DNA from: Treponema sp.
GTDB taxonomy: Bacteria; Spirochaetota; Spirochaetia; Treponematales; Treponemataceae
Length of the DNA stretch: 6,379 nucleotides
NCBI GenBank assembly: GCA_014804085.1
Contig: JAAVAM010000006.1
Coordinates: forward strand, 171,027 to 177,405
Direction: 5' to 3'
A program made the position numbers and the translations under genes. The notes below the pieces were generated by a model. That model did not search any database and was not told the DNA's origin. It worked only from the letters and a program-made list of their open reading frames with translations. Below, piece after piece: positions 1-5,969 of the stretch. How positions within the stretch are numbered: the first letter of the stretch is position 1; the number at the start of each line of letters is the position of its first letter.

Positions 1-3000
1 CGGACAAAATCCTTGGCAAAATACGTCCTTTCCGTGGCCGTAATCGTTGCCGCCCTCTTTGCGGCATCCTGCTCCCAAGGGCTGCTCCCCGAGCCAGAAA
101 TAGAGCAGATACAAGGCTCGGTCGTCAATAAGGATGCGCAGATAGAAGCGCCGCTTGCCGTCAAAGCCACGCAGGGCAAGACAAAGACCGTGACGGTCAG
201 CTGGAGCACTTCCAACGGCGCAACGCAATACGTCGTTTATTCTGCGGCATCCCCGCACGAAGAATTCCAGCAAATCGCCGAGACAAAAGGCGAGGTCAAC
301 TCGATCGACATTCAGGAGCCGGCGGGAACGTCTGCCTATTACCGCGTCTGCGCGAGGAACTACAAGAAAGAACTGTCTGATTTCAGCGACACGGTGTTCG
401 GCTCGACCATGGCGACCCCTATCATCTCCGGCATCACGTCGAGCACGGACGGCACTTCCGCGACCGTCTCATGGTGGATGGAAAACTGTTCGGCAAGCAC
501 CTATCAGAGCCTGGTGAATTACGTCGTCTACTGCTACGACGAAAGCGGAAACGAAGTCACCCACGAGACCGCCTCCGGCAAAGAGACGAGTGCCGTCCTG
601 TCCGGGCTGACGGCAAAGACGCGCTATTTCTATCAGGTAGAGGCGTTCGTCAGCGCGGATCAGAGCAAGCCGGAACTTTCCGACAAAGTGGACGAAGAGA
701 CTGCCCGCCGCCTCATACCCGATGCGCCGGAGAACCTTTCCGCCACAAAAGGAACGGACAAGGAGACCATAGCGATAAGCTGGACGCTCCCACCGTTCTG
801 CGACGTTGCGGTGTCTGGCGGCGTATACGAGCGGCATCCCCTCTATTTTACCATTGAGCGCAAGCTGAAAGGCGACGACGACACCAAATATCAGAAAATC
901 GTCACTTATTTGGGAACGCAAGAAAAAGAACCTACTAGTGCGTCCGTCATTCAGTTTTCCTGTGCGGCGGACGGTGCGGCAACAAGCGAAGGAAGTCTTG
1001 TCTCCGTGCAGCCCGCCGCGCAAAACGATGCCGACGCGGAACGCTCCGACAACTACAAAGACTATATTTCGCGCTCCACTGTTACCTATTACGACACCAC
1101 CGCCGAGCGGGGCTTGCAGTACGAGTACCGCGTTCAATCCTACGTGGACGACGTAAAGAAAACGATTAGCGCGGAAAACGCCACCGCCGTTGCACAAGGA
1201 TTCCTGCTCAGCAAGCCCGCGTTCTCCGCTTCTGCAAAGTACGACCGCGCTACCGGCAACGATAATATCATTACAAAAATCACCGTATCTTTTAAGACCG
1301 TGTTCAAGCCATACGGACAGGATTACAGCTATGTCCTGCGCAGGAACTATGAGCCGATGGAGACGGAAAGCGGGTTAACGGGCAATCCTGTTTCCGGTCT
1401 CCCCATTACAAAGGCGGACAGTATTTCTACGTTGAACACGGTGACGGACGTTTTCGATTTCGGCAAGGATGTCAGCATCGGATATTACCAATACGTGCTG
1501 TATATCTGTGCGAGCGGCGAAGACGACATTGCGAAGGCGTACGACAGCATCACCATGAGCGGAAAAATCACTGTCATCGACGACGCGTCCAAGCTGCCTA
1601 CGATTACCCGCTTTGATATTGAGGACGGATTCGCGGACAAATTCCGTCTCACTTGGAATTATGACAATACCTGCCGCTACCGGCTTGAATGGAAATCATC
1701 ACTCGATGACTTTACCAAAGTCGAGACGCTTGACATTGGCGATGACGACAGGCACTTCTCCAAAGACGATGGTGCCGCCACCGCAACCTACAACCATCCG
1801 GCGCAGTCCGGGGAACGCCGTCTCTATACGCTCGTTGCAAACGGGGGTATTGAGGTCAGCAAGACCTACCCGCTGCCAAAAGCCGGCGATGAGGGAGTGC
1901 CAGAGCCGAAAGAACTGGAAACGCTCGGAACGGCAGAACCGCAGACGGTGGACATCGGCTACCGCACGATTTCCGTCTCATGGCCGGAAGTTCAACGTGC
2001 GACCGGCGATTTTTACATAAAGGCGTACTATGCGGGCGACACGGATGAAAAAGATCTTGCCGTCGGAAAGTATACAATTACGGAAGAAGAGGGCGGCTAC
2101 CGTTGCGTTATTACCGAGCCGGACGGCTATGACGACCCCAAACGTTCCGGGCTGCCTATCACCATGAAAATCACTGCTAAGAGCGATAAGACCAACGACA
2201 CCACCATCACGACACACACCGTGCGTACGCTCGGACCTGCCGCCCTTGATGTGCGCACGACCGAAACGCCCGCTGAAAACGACATCACCATAACATGGAA
2301 GAAAGCGGAGGGCGCGGAAGGATACCTTATCTATCGGCTCGCCTATACAGACCGTGCGTGCAATGTGGTCGAGCGCGCCAGTTGCTATTACTACGAGCTG
2401 GGCGAAAGCAGCAAGCCAGAAGTCCTCCTCGACTCTGAAGCAAATCCGAACGACGGCAATAAGACGCGCGCCCAAGTTACGCCGCTTGGAGAAACATACA
2501 GATTGCAGGACATTTACCAAGAGCCGACGACAGAAAGTAGTGCATACCAGACGGTACAGAGCAAACTCTGCTGGGGGCGACCCTACGGTTACATTGTCCT
2601 GCCCGTCAAGAAAAGCGATGACTTTAAGTTTGTGGATAATACCGCCACGCTCGTTGCTGACGGCAGTTCGGTAGACTACACTGCGAACGAAACGCAAACG
2701 CTCGCCGAAGTCCGCGCCGCTACGCTCGGCTACGGGCTGAACCTCGAAGCGGACAAGGCGACGAGCGGCAGCAAGCAGAACATAAAATGGAATGAGCCGT
2801 ACAAGCCGCAGCAGCCGGTCGTCTACCGCCGTGCGGCAGGAAGTACGGGCAAATTCGAGAAATTCTATGACAATACCGCGATAAAGGGCAAGAACTCAGC
2901 CGCCATGCAGATTACCGACAACTATTATGACGCATTCGAGTACGTCGTCAAATACTATGCGGCAAACCCGGACGGCTCGTCAATCGACCTGCCGCCGTCC

Positions 3001-4023
3001 CTGCTTGCGGAAATCGAAGGGAATGCGCAAAACTATGAAACGCCGCAGGGCGAAAAGCGGGAGCTGGACAACAAGGGCTACCTGCTTACCGTGGACGGCT
3101 TTGACGTGCAGGTTCACCCCGAAAAAACCTATTATGAGCAGGCCTACTGGAAAGAATGGGACTACAGCAAGCGCGCCGTCGGCCCGGATTCTATGGTTAT
3201 CCTCGTTCAGAACAACAACATCGATGCAGATTCCCATGAGCTTGTCAGCATAGAAAAGGCGAACGCGCACACGGGCATACAGGCCGTTGCGGATGACATC
3301 ACGGCGGAAGCCGAGGGAAATGTCACTATCCGCGTCGCGCCAGCGGGCATTGCGGCGGGTACGAGCGCCACGACGGACGGCATGCTCAAAGTTCTGCGCG
3401 ACTACAGGCATAACTACACATTTAGGCTGGAACGCACCGTCGGCGAGACTCCCATATCCGTTTCCTATGAGGACTACGAAAAGGACAGCGTAAAGACTGC
3501 CTACCGGCAGATAACAATCGATGAATTTGCAAAAGCAGCGATAATCGGTATGAGTACAGGAATAGAAAAGGAACGTGGAGATAAAGGTTCTTCCAGTAAT
3601 GGAGCTGGAATAACAGGTTTAAAATCAACTTCTAGTTTTAACTGGGGGCCAAGTGATTATACCATAACATTTAACTATAGTGGTTATGTTGCGAATCATG
3701 TAACGAAATCTGGAAGAGAATCGTATGCGGTAATTGTAAGTGGAACATTAAAAGCAAGAGGTGGAACTGCGGCTGTATTTCAAAAAAGATATTTCTCTGA
3801 GACGGATATGACAGTGAAATACGAAACTGGAACGGGCACGTTATTTTTCAACGGGAAAAACACAAATAATGGAGGCGCAGTGGACAGAAGTGACGGTTCA
3901 ATTACCGTAAAATACAATGGGGCTGAAAAAACTTATGATATGGCAAAAGCAAGCGAGAACGGTTGGACGTTGCCATTTACATTAACAGGGGGTAACCTTA
4001 ATAACAACGAGGAATGGCAATAG
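1..4023 (+). CDS. Large fibronectin type III repeat lipoprotein (5' end possibly outside window)
   Basis: The frame is open from the first base. A TTG at 13 is the first possible start, but no ribosome site can be seen in the 12 bases before it, and the four upstream codons add R and K to the signal n-region, so the true start probably lies upstream. Counting from TTG, residues 5-18 are a hydrophobic h-region and F-A-A-S-C ends at Cys20 (bases 70-72), a relaxed spirochaetal-type lipobox. The mature protein is therefore probably a lipoprotein anchored in a membrane, perhaps surface exposed. From about residue 45 to 1010, successive segments of ~90-160 residues show fibronectin-III hallmarks: proline-led starts, a 'VSW/ISW/ITW' strand B tryptophan, and Y-x-V/Y-x-Y strands (for example near 46-130, 135-230, 237-400, 640-735 and 740-905). 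Residues ~1030-1170 are beta-rich without a recognised fold, and the last ~160 residues are compositionally foreign. The function is unknown; adhesion or a structural surface role is an inference. It ends at a TAG stop, 232 bp before the first TA gene. Confidence 0.85.
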   Translation, partial: RTKSLAKYVLSVAVIVAALFAASCSQGLLPEPEIEQIQGSVVNKDAQIEAPLAVKATQGKTKTVTVSWSTSNGATQYVVYSAASPHEEFQQIAETKGEVNSIDIQEPAGTSAYYRVCARNYKKELSDFSDTVFGSTMATPIISGITSSTDGTSATVSWWMENCSASTYQSLVNYVVYCYDESGNEVTHETASGKETSAVLSGLTAKTRYFYQVEAFVSADQSKPELSDKVDEETARRLIPDAPENLSATKGTDKETIAISWTLPPFCDVAVSGGVYERHPLYFTIERKLKGDDDTKYQKIVTYLGTQEKEPTSASVIQFSCAADGAATSEGSLVSVQPAAQNDADAERSDNYKDYISRSTVTYYDTTAERGLQYEYRVQSYVDDVKKTISAENATAVAQGFLLSKPAFSASAKYDRATGNDNIITKITVSFKTVFKPYGQDYSYVLRRNYEPMETESGLTGNPVSGLPITKADSISTLNTVTDVFDFGKDVSIGYYQYVLYICASGEDDIAKAYDSITMSGKITVIDDASKLPTITRFDIEDGFADKFRLTWNYDNTCRYRLEWKSSLDDFTKVETLDIGDDDRHFSKDDGAATATYNHPAQSGERRLYTLVANGGIEVSKTYPLPKAGDEGVPEPKELETLGTAEPQTVDIGYRTISVSWPEVQRATGDFYIKAYYAGDTDEKDLAVGKYTITEEEGGYRCVITEPDGYDDPKRSGLPITMKITAKSDKTNDTTITTHTVRTLGPAALDVRTTETPAENDITITWKKAEGAEGYLIYRLAYTDRACNVVERASCYYYELGESSKPEVLLDSEANPNDGNKTRAQVTPLGETYRLQDIYQEPTTESSAYQTVQSKLCWGRPYGYIVLPVKKSDDFKFVDNTATLVADGSSVDYTANETQTLAEVRAATLGYGLNLEADKATSGSKQNIKWNEPYKPQQPVVYRRAAGSTGKFEKFYDNTAIKGKNSAAMQITDNYYDAFEYVVKYYAANPDGSSIDLPPSLLAEIEGNAQNYETPQGEKRELDNKGYLLTVDGFDVQVHPEKTYYEQAYWKEWDYSKRAVGPDSMVILVQNNNIDADSHELVSIEKANAHTGIQAVADDITAEAEGNVTIRVAPAGIAAGTSATTDGMLKVLRDYRHNYTFRLERTVGETPISVSYEDYEKDSVKTAYRQITIDEFAKAAIIGMSTGIEKERGDKGSSSNGAGITGLKSTSSFNWGPSDYTITFNYSGYVANHVTKSGRESYAVIVSGTLKARGGTAAVFQKRYFSETDMTVKYETGTGTLFFNGKNTNNGGAVDRSDGSITVKYNGAEKTYDMAKASENGWTLPFTLTGGNLNNNEEWQ
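3535..4023 (+). other. AT-rich, codon-shifted 3' segment of the lipoprotein gene
   Basis: Within one uninterrupted frame the composition changes sharply near 3535. By hand count, bases 3301-3360 are 41/60 G+C, whereas 3601-3660 are 23/60 and 3661-3720 are 20/60. Codon choice changes too: arginine moves from CGC/CGT/CGG to mostly AGA, and glycine from GGC to GGA/GGT. The encoded ~160-residue tail is beta-strand-like, rich in G, S, T and N, with no cysteine and no recognised motif. This suggests that the C-terminal domain was replaced or added by recombination from an AT-richer source. The exact junction cannot be fixed from one sequence; it lies somewhere around 3520-3545. Confidence 0.6.
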
Positions 4024-4038
4024 CCGCCCTCGCGCAAA

Positions 4039-4186
4039 GGACGCGCATTGCAAAACTGCAACGAGCGTCCTAACACAAAAGGAAGCCGTTGCAAAACTGC
4101 AATGGCTTCCCCAACGCAAAAGGAAGGCGTTGCAAAAGCGCAATGGCTTTCCCAACGCAAAAGCAGGCCGTTGCGAAAGCGTCGGC
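4039..4186. repeat. Array of four imperfect palindromic (hairpin) repeats
   Basis: Four stem-loops follow one another at ~41-43 bp spacing. Hairpin 1 (4039-4070) pairs GGACGC with GCGTCC and TTGCA with TGCAA. Hairpin 2 (4081-4110) has a 13-bp stem with one G-T pair and an AAAC loop. Hairpin 3 (4122-4152) has the same design with a bulge. Hairpin 4 (4167-4186) is shorter with a GAAA loop. The linkers share a CAACGCAAAA-like sequence. The cores are alike (GTTGC, loop, GCAA) while the outer stem bases differ but still pair, so the pairing looks conserved. No T-run follows on the + strand, so a canonical terminator of the upstream gene is not clear; read on the - strand, hairpins 2 and 3 are followed by TTTTG. 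They could be a repeated intergenic element, RNA stabilisers or weak terminators. Confidence 0.7.
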
Positions 4187-4258
4187 GTGGCAATGATTGC
4201 GGTTTGTAATCGCGCATGCTATAATTTGTTTGAGGGTGGCGAAAGGAGGTGGAAAATG
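4179..4258 (+). repeat. Promoter-leader cartridge, copy 1
   Basis: This block is nearly identical to 4964-5048. Both start with GCGTCGGC, continue through the GCAAT-N-ATTGC palindrome, TTGCGGTTTGTAA, GCGCATGCTATAATTTG and GAAAGGAGG, and end at an ATG. The differences are a few substitutions and small indels in the leader. The genes that follow the two copies encode unrelated antitoxins, so the similarity stops at the start codon. Confidence 0.75.
4190..4225 (+). promoter_or_regulatory. Sigma-70-type extended -10 promoter of the first TA module
   Basis: A perfect -10 box TATAAT lies at 4220-4225, preceded by TGC (extended -10). A weaker -35 box TTGCGG at 4197-4202 is separated by exactly 17 bp. 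An 11-bp palindrome, GCAAT-G-ATTGC (4190-4200), overlaps the -35 box, and a GCATGC palindrome (4214-4219) abuts the -10. Either could be an operator for TA autorepression, which is typical of these families. Transcription should start near 4232. The leader carries a strong AAAGGAGGT site at 4242-4250. Confidence 0.75.
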
Positions 4259-4483
4259 AATGCGGTTCAAGGATACTTTGACGGCAACATTTGTGTGCCG
4301 GTTGAAAAGGCGGATTTCGGACTGAATGAAGAAGTTTTGATTATGCCGTTAAAGAAGCGGACAAAGACTTCTGAAATTATAGACCGCTATTTTGGCGTTC
4401 TTGATGACAGTTCGACAAAAGCCGCGGTGGAGGCTATGGAGAATTGCAGGAAAGTGGAAGCCGATGAATGGAAATCTTTTTGA
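4256..4483 (+). CDS. vapB: VapB-type antitoxin, partner of a disrupted PIN toxin
   Basis: This encodes 75 residues. The ATG at 4256 is chosen because AAAGGAGGT sits 5 bases upstream and the same promoter-leader is conserved at the second module. The frame is open further upstream but without a usable start. The N-terminal ~30 residues (V-Q-G-Y-F-D-G-N then a short strand ending V-L-I-M-P-L) look like a small beta-rich DNA-binding or dimerisation part. The C-terminal ~30 residues are acidic and helical, ending in D-E-W, as expected for a tail that wraps a PIN toxin. It overlaps the toxin gene by 20 bases, the usual VapBC coupling. By family behaviour it would neutralise VapC and repress its own promoter. 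Its toxin is broken here, so it may survive as an orphan antitoxin. The exact antitoxin family is not certain. Confidence 0.75.
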   Translation: MNAVQGYFDGNICVPVEKADFGLNEEVLIMPLKKRTKTSEIIDRYFGVLDDSSTKAAVEAMENCRKVEADEWKSF

Positions 4484-4920
4484 CACGAACATAGTGATAC
4501 GGCTTTTGAATGGCGATATGTATATAAACAATATCGTCAGGGAACTTGAAAATGTTTCCATTCCTATAACTGTTGTTGGCGAGTTGCTTTTCGGGGCGGA
4601 GAATTCCGAGAACAGCGCGAAAAACCGTTTGTTATATGAGGCATTTTGTAGTTCTTTTCCGATTTTGAACACGACGATTCCAGTCGCGCGTGAGTATGGA
4701 ATAATCGCCGCTTGTTTGAAGAAGCGTGGAACTCCGATTCCGATGAACGATATGTGGATTGCCTCGTCGCAAGAGCGACGATGTAAAATAGATTCCCTAT
4801 AGCAAAACGGCGGGCTTGTCCCGACGTATTGCCGCCACCGCCATTTCATACGGTTTGCGGCTTGTCACCGCGGACAAGCATTTCAAGAATGTGCCAAATC
4901 TTGATATGTTGCTTGTGTAA
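4464..4920 (+). pseudogene. vapC: VapC PIN-domain ribonuclease toxin, disrupted by a 70-bp insertion
   Basis: Translation from ATG 4464 gives L-F-D-T-N (Asp7), V-G-E-L-L-F-G (Glu40) and M-N-D-M-W-I-A (Asp96), the first three PIN acidic residues, then departs from the family and stops at TAG 4800-4802 after 112 residues. The missing end lies downstream in another frame: codons from 4834 to the TAA at 4918-4920 read A-T-A-I-S-Y-G-L then V-T-A-D-K-H-F, which holds the fourth acidic residue. Deleting 4764-4833 rejoins the parts in frame into a 128-residue protein of normal VapC length. VapC toxins cut RNA, often tRNA or rRNA, using Mg2+ held by these acids. The truncated product lacks the fourth acid and the last strand and is probably inactive. 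It may still be translated as a fragment through coupling to the antitoxin gene. Confidence 0.85.
4764..4833. mobile_element. Miniature palindromic insertion (64 bp plus 6-bp target duplication)
   Basis: The direct repeat ATTGCC occurs at 4758-4763 and 4828-4833, exactly flanking 64 bp. The inserted piece begins with a 7-bp stem TCGTCGC-AAGA-GCGACGA (4764-4781) and ends with a hairpin ACG-g-CGGG-cttgt-CCCG-a-CGT (4807-4827). Between them is an AT-rich core holding a small ATAG/CTAT pairing (4788-4800). The outer ends share CGTCG/CGACG as short inverted repeats. Total added length is 70 bp, a +1 frame change, and it introduces TAG stops. It has no coding capacity, so it resembles a MITE or REP-like sequence mobilised in trans. 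No mobilising enzyme is visible in the window. Confidence 0.75.
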
Positions 4921-4928
4921 ATGGTAAC

Positions 4929-4967
4929 GGAATAACGGCGCGTAAACGGCAGCGGAATACGGCGCGT
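4929..4967 (+). repeat. Short direct repeat between TA modules (two units)
   Basis: GGAATAACGGCGCGT (4929-4943) is followed, after AAACGGCAGC, by GGAATACGGCGCGT (4954-4967), differing by one A. A third copy of the unit, identical to the second, lies at 6239-6252 across the end of brnA. The unit at 4929 and the brnA copy also share the following RAACGGCAG. A GCAGC/GCTGC pairing (4949-4953 with 4970-4974) brackets the second unit. The rest of 4921-4972 holds no gene. Confidence 0.6.
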
Positions 4968-5048
4968 CGGCTGCAATAATTGCGGTTTGTAACGGCGCAT
5001 GCTATAATTTGTTTTGAGTGCGGCGAAGACGAAAGGAGGCGGAAAATG
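4964..5048 (+). repeat. Promoter-leader cartridge, copy 2
   Basis: This is the second copy of the block at 4179-4258, with the same order of palindrome, -35, 17-bp spacer, -10, strong ribosome site and ATG. It has a slightly longer leader, with a few extra bases (GAAGAC) before GAAAGGAGG. Its first bases overlap the end of the short direct repeat. Confidence 0.75.
4973..5008 (+). promoter_or_regulatory. Sigma-70-type extended -10 promoter of the second TA operon
   Basis: TATAAT at 5003-5008 with an upstream TGC, and TTGCGG at 4980-4985 with a 17-bp spacer, match the first module's promoter base for base in the boxes. The palindrome GCAAT-A-ATTGC (4973-4983) overlaps the -35 box and GCATGC (4997-5002) abuts the -10; both are possible operator half-sites. 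AAAGGAGG at 5032-5039 lies 6 bases before the ATG at 5046. No other clear promoter is seen before the genes that follow, so it may serve vapBC and brnTA together. Confidence 0.75.
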
Positions 5049-5252
5049 AGCATGGTTACCATAAGTGACGAACTCGTAAAAAGAGCGATCGCCGCAAATG
5101 CGATTGACGAAAATTACGATGAGGAAACGCTTTCGAAAATGCTTGAGGACTTGCTTTCCGAAAGAATCGCGAAATCTGTGGGGCTTGGCATGTTGAAATT
5201 TCGCGGCTCGAAAGTTTGGGAAGGCAGCCTCGATGAAATGCGCAGGTGGTGA
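5046..5252 (+). CDS. vapB: VapB antitoxin, DUF2191-like
   Basis: This encodes 68 residues from the ATG at 5046, which has AAAGGAGG six bases upstream; a second Met at residue 3 is a less likely start. The N-terminus (M-V-T-I-S-D-E-L-V) resembles the strand and helix opening of a ribbon-helix-helix antitoxin. The C-terminus K-V-W-E-G-S-L-D-E-M-R-R-W is the toxin-binding tail typical of the DUF2191 VapB group, which usually ends in a similar W-E-G-x-L-D-E-M-R motif. By family knowledge it binds VapC, blocks the PIN active site, and with VapC represses its promoter. The toxin gene starts two bases after its stop. It is unrelated in sequence to the antitoxin at 4256 despite the shared promoter. 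Confidence 0.85.
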   Translation: MSMVTISDELVKRAIAANAIDENYDEETLSKMLEDLLSERIAKSVGLGMLKFRGSKVWEGSLDEMRRW

Positions 5253-5254
5253 TC

Positions 5255-5653
5255 ATGGTCTTGATTGACACTTCGGCATGGATTGGATATTTCAATGATT
5301 TTTCGCCGGTTGCCGATATGGTGGAAAATGTAATACGAAACGGCAAAGCGGTTCTTTGTCCAATCGTATGGACGGAAATTTTGCAAGGCGTTCGCGATGA
5401 CAAGGCGTTGGAGGAAATGCGCCTATTTTTGAGCGATTTTGTCATGTTGGACAATGATATTATGGCTGTGGCGGAAAAGACGATTTCGCTTTACCGTTCG
5501 CTGCGAAAAAAAGGCGTTACAATCAGAAAGACGAACGACTGCATGATTGCGTCTTACGCCTTGCTGAATAATGTCCCGATTTTGCAAATCGACCGCGATT
5601 TTTCGCTTATTGCAGAAAACTCGCCATTGGAACTTTATTTGGCTGGGGATTGA
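5255..5653 (+). CDS. vapC: VapC PIN-domain ribonuclease toxin, intact
   Basis: This encodes 132 residues, the usual VapC size. The start is placed at ATG 5255 because M-V-L-I-D-T-S-A-W is the normal VapC beginning and AGGTGG (5244-5249) lies just upstream; the GTGs at 5246 and 5249 are in frame and would only add two or three residues. All four PIN acids can be seen: Asp5 (L-I-D-T-S), Glu41 (W-T-E-I-L-Q-G), Asp95 (T-N-D-C-M-I-A) and Asp113 or Asp115 (Q-I-D-R-D-F). It should be a Mg2+-dependent RNase that arrests translation when its antitoxin is lost. The actual RNA target cannot be told from sequence. It is translationally linked to the antitoxin at 5046, and brnT starts 46 bases downstream. 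Confidence 0.92.
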   Translation: MVLIDTSAWIGYFNDFSPVADMVENVIRNGKAVLCPIVWTEILQGVRDDKALEEMRLFLSDFVMLDNDIMAVAEKTISLYRSLRKKGVTIRKTNDCMIASYALLNNVPILQIDRDFSLIAENSPLELYLAGD

Positions 5654-5699
5654 AGCAGCAAATGGCGAAAGCTGTCAACGATGACGATGGGAAGGGCGA

Positions 5700-5966
5700 A
5701 TGACTTTTGAATGGGACGAGAAGAAAAACAAAAGCAACAGGAAAAAGCATGGCGTGTCATTTGAAATGGCAGTCAGAGTTTTTCTTGATGAAAAGCGAAT
5801 AGAGAGACTAGACTTGGAACATTCAACGCTTGAAGAAGAACGGATGAACATAATCGGTCGGGTATCCGACTTTTTGATTCTGTTTGTCATATCAACAGAC
5901 CGAGACGGAAAGAAAAGGATTATTTCCGCGCGGATGGCTGAACCTGACGAGGAGGTGGAATACTAA
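5700..5966 (+). CDS. brnT: BrnT family ribonuclease toxin (DUF497)
   Basis: This encodes 88 residues, close to the usual ~90 for BrnT. The ATG at 5700 follows GGGAAGGG (5689-5696). Family features are clear: F-E-W-D-E-K-K-N at residues 3-10, K-H-G-V-S-F-E at 16-22, a central H-S-T-L-E-E-E-R segment (41-48), I-G-R (52-54), and the C-terminal I-S-A-R-M-A (75-80) with the trailing acidic E-x-x-E-Y. BrnT is a small ribonuclease with a RelE-like fold that inhibits translation, and its partner BrnA is usually encoded immediately downstream, as here. It has no promoter of its own that I can see and may be co-transcribed with vapBC. The start codon overlaps the stop of a 13-codon frame at 5662-5703 (ATGA), which is probably incidental. 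Confidence 0.92.
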   Translation: MTFEWDEKKNKSNRKKHGVSFEMAVRVFLDEKRIERLDLEHSTLEEERMNIIGRVSDFLILFVISTDRDGKKRIISARMAEPDEEVEY

Positions 5967-5969
5967 ACT

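Noticed and set aside
469..2697. Long open frames opposite to or out of frame with the lipoprotein gene
   Set aside because: They are shadows of a GC-rich coding frame. They lack start signals and family resemblance, and the + frame has a clear signal peptide and domain pattern.
3535..4023. Variable region of a diversity-generating retroelement at the end of the lipoprotein gene
   Set aside because: There is no reverse transcriptase, template repeat or C-type-lectin signature, and no cluster of AAY codons beyond ordinary asparagine use.
4039..4186. Integron attC sites or a CRISPR array in the repeated hairpins
   Set aside because: The repeats are imperfect palindromes with short, similar linkers, not identical repeats with unique spacers. 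The RYYYAAC and GTTRRRY integrase boxes are not properly matched, and no integrase or cas gene is present in the window.
4130..4255. Upstream extension of the first antitoxin
   Set aside because: The extension would run through the hairpins, promoter and ribosome site. The ATG at 4256 has an ideal Shine-Dalgarno and the same layout as the second module.
3933..4270. Minus-strand open frames across the hairpin array
   Set aside because: Their repetitive peptides come from translating the palindromic repeats, and no ribosome site or promoter supports them.
4789..4802. Programmed +1 frameshift rescuing the interrupted vapC
   Set aside because: The frame that reads the C-terminus is open from 4792 and could be entered before the TAG at 4800, but no convincing slippery sequence or stimulator is seen. 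The flanking ATTGCC repeat explains the disruption more simply as an insertion.
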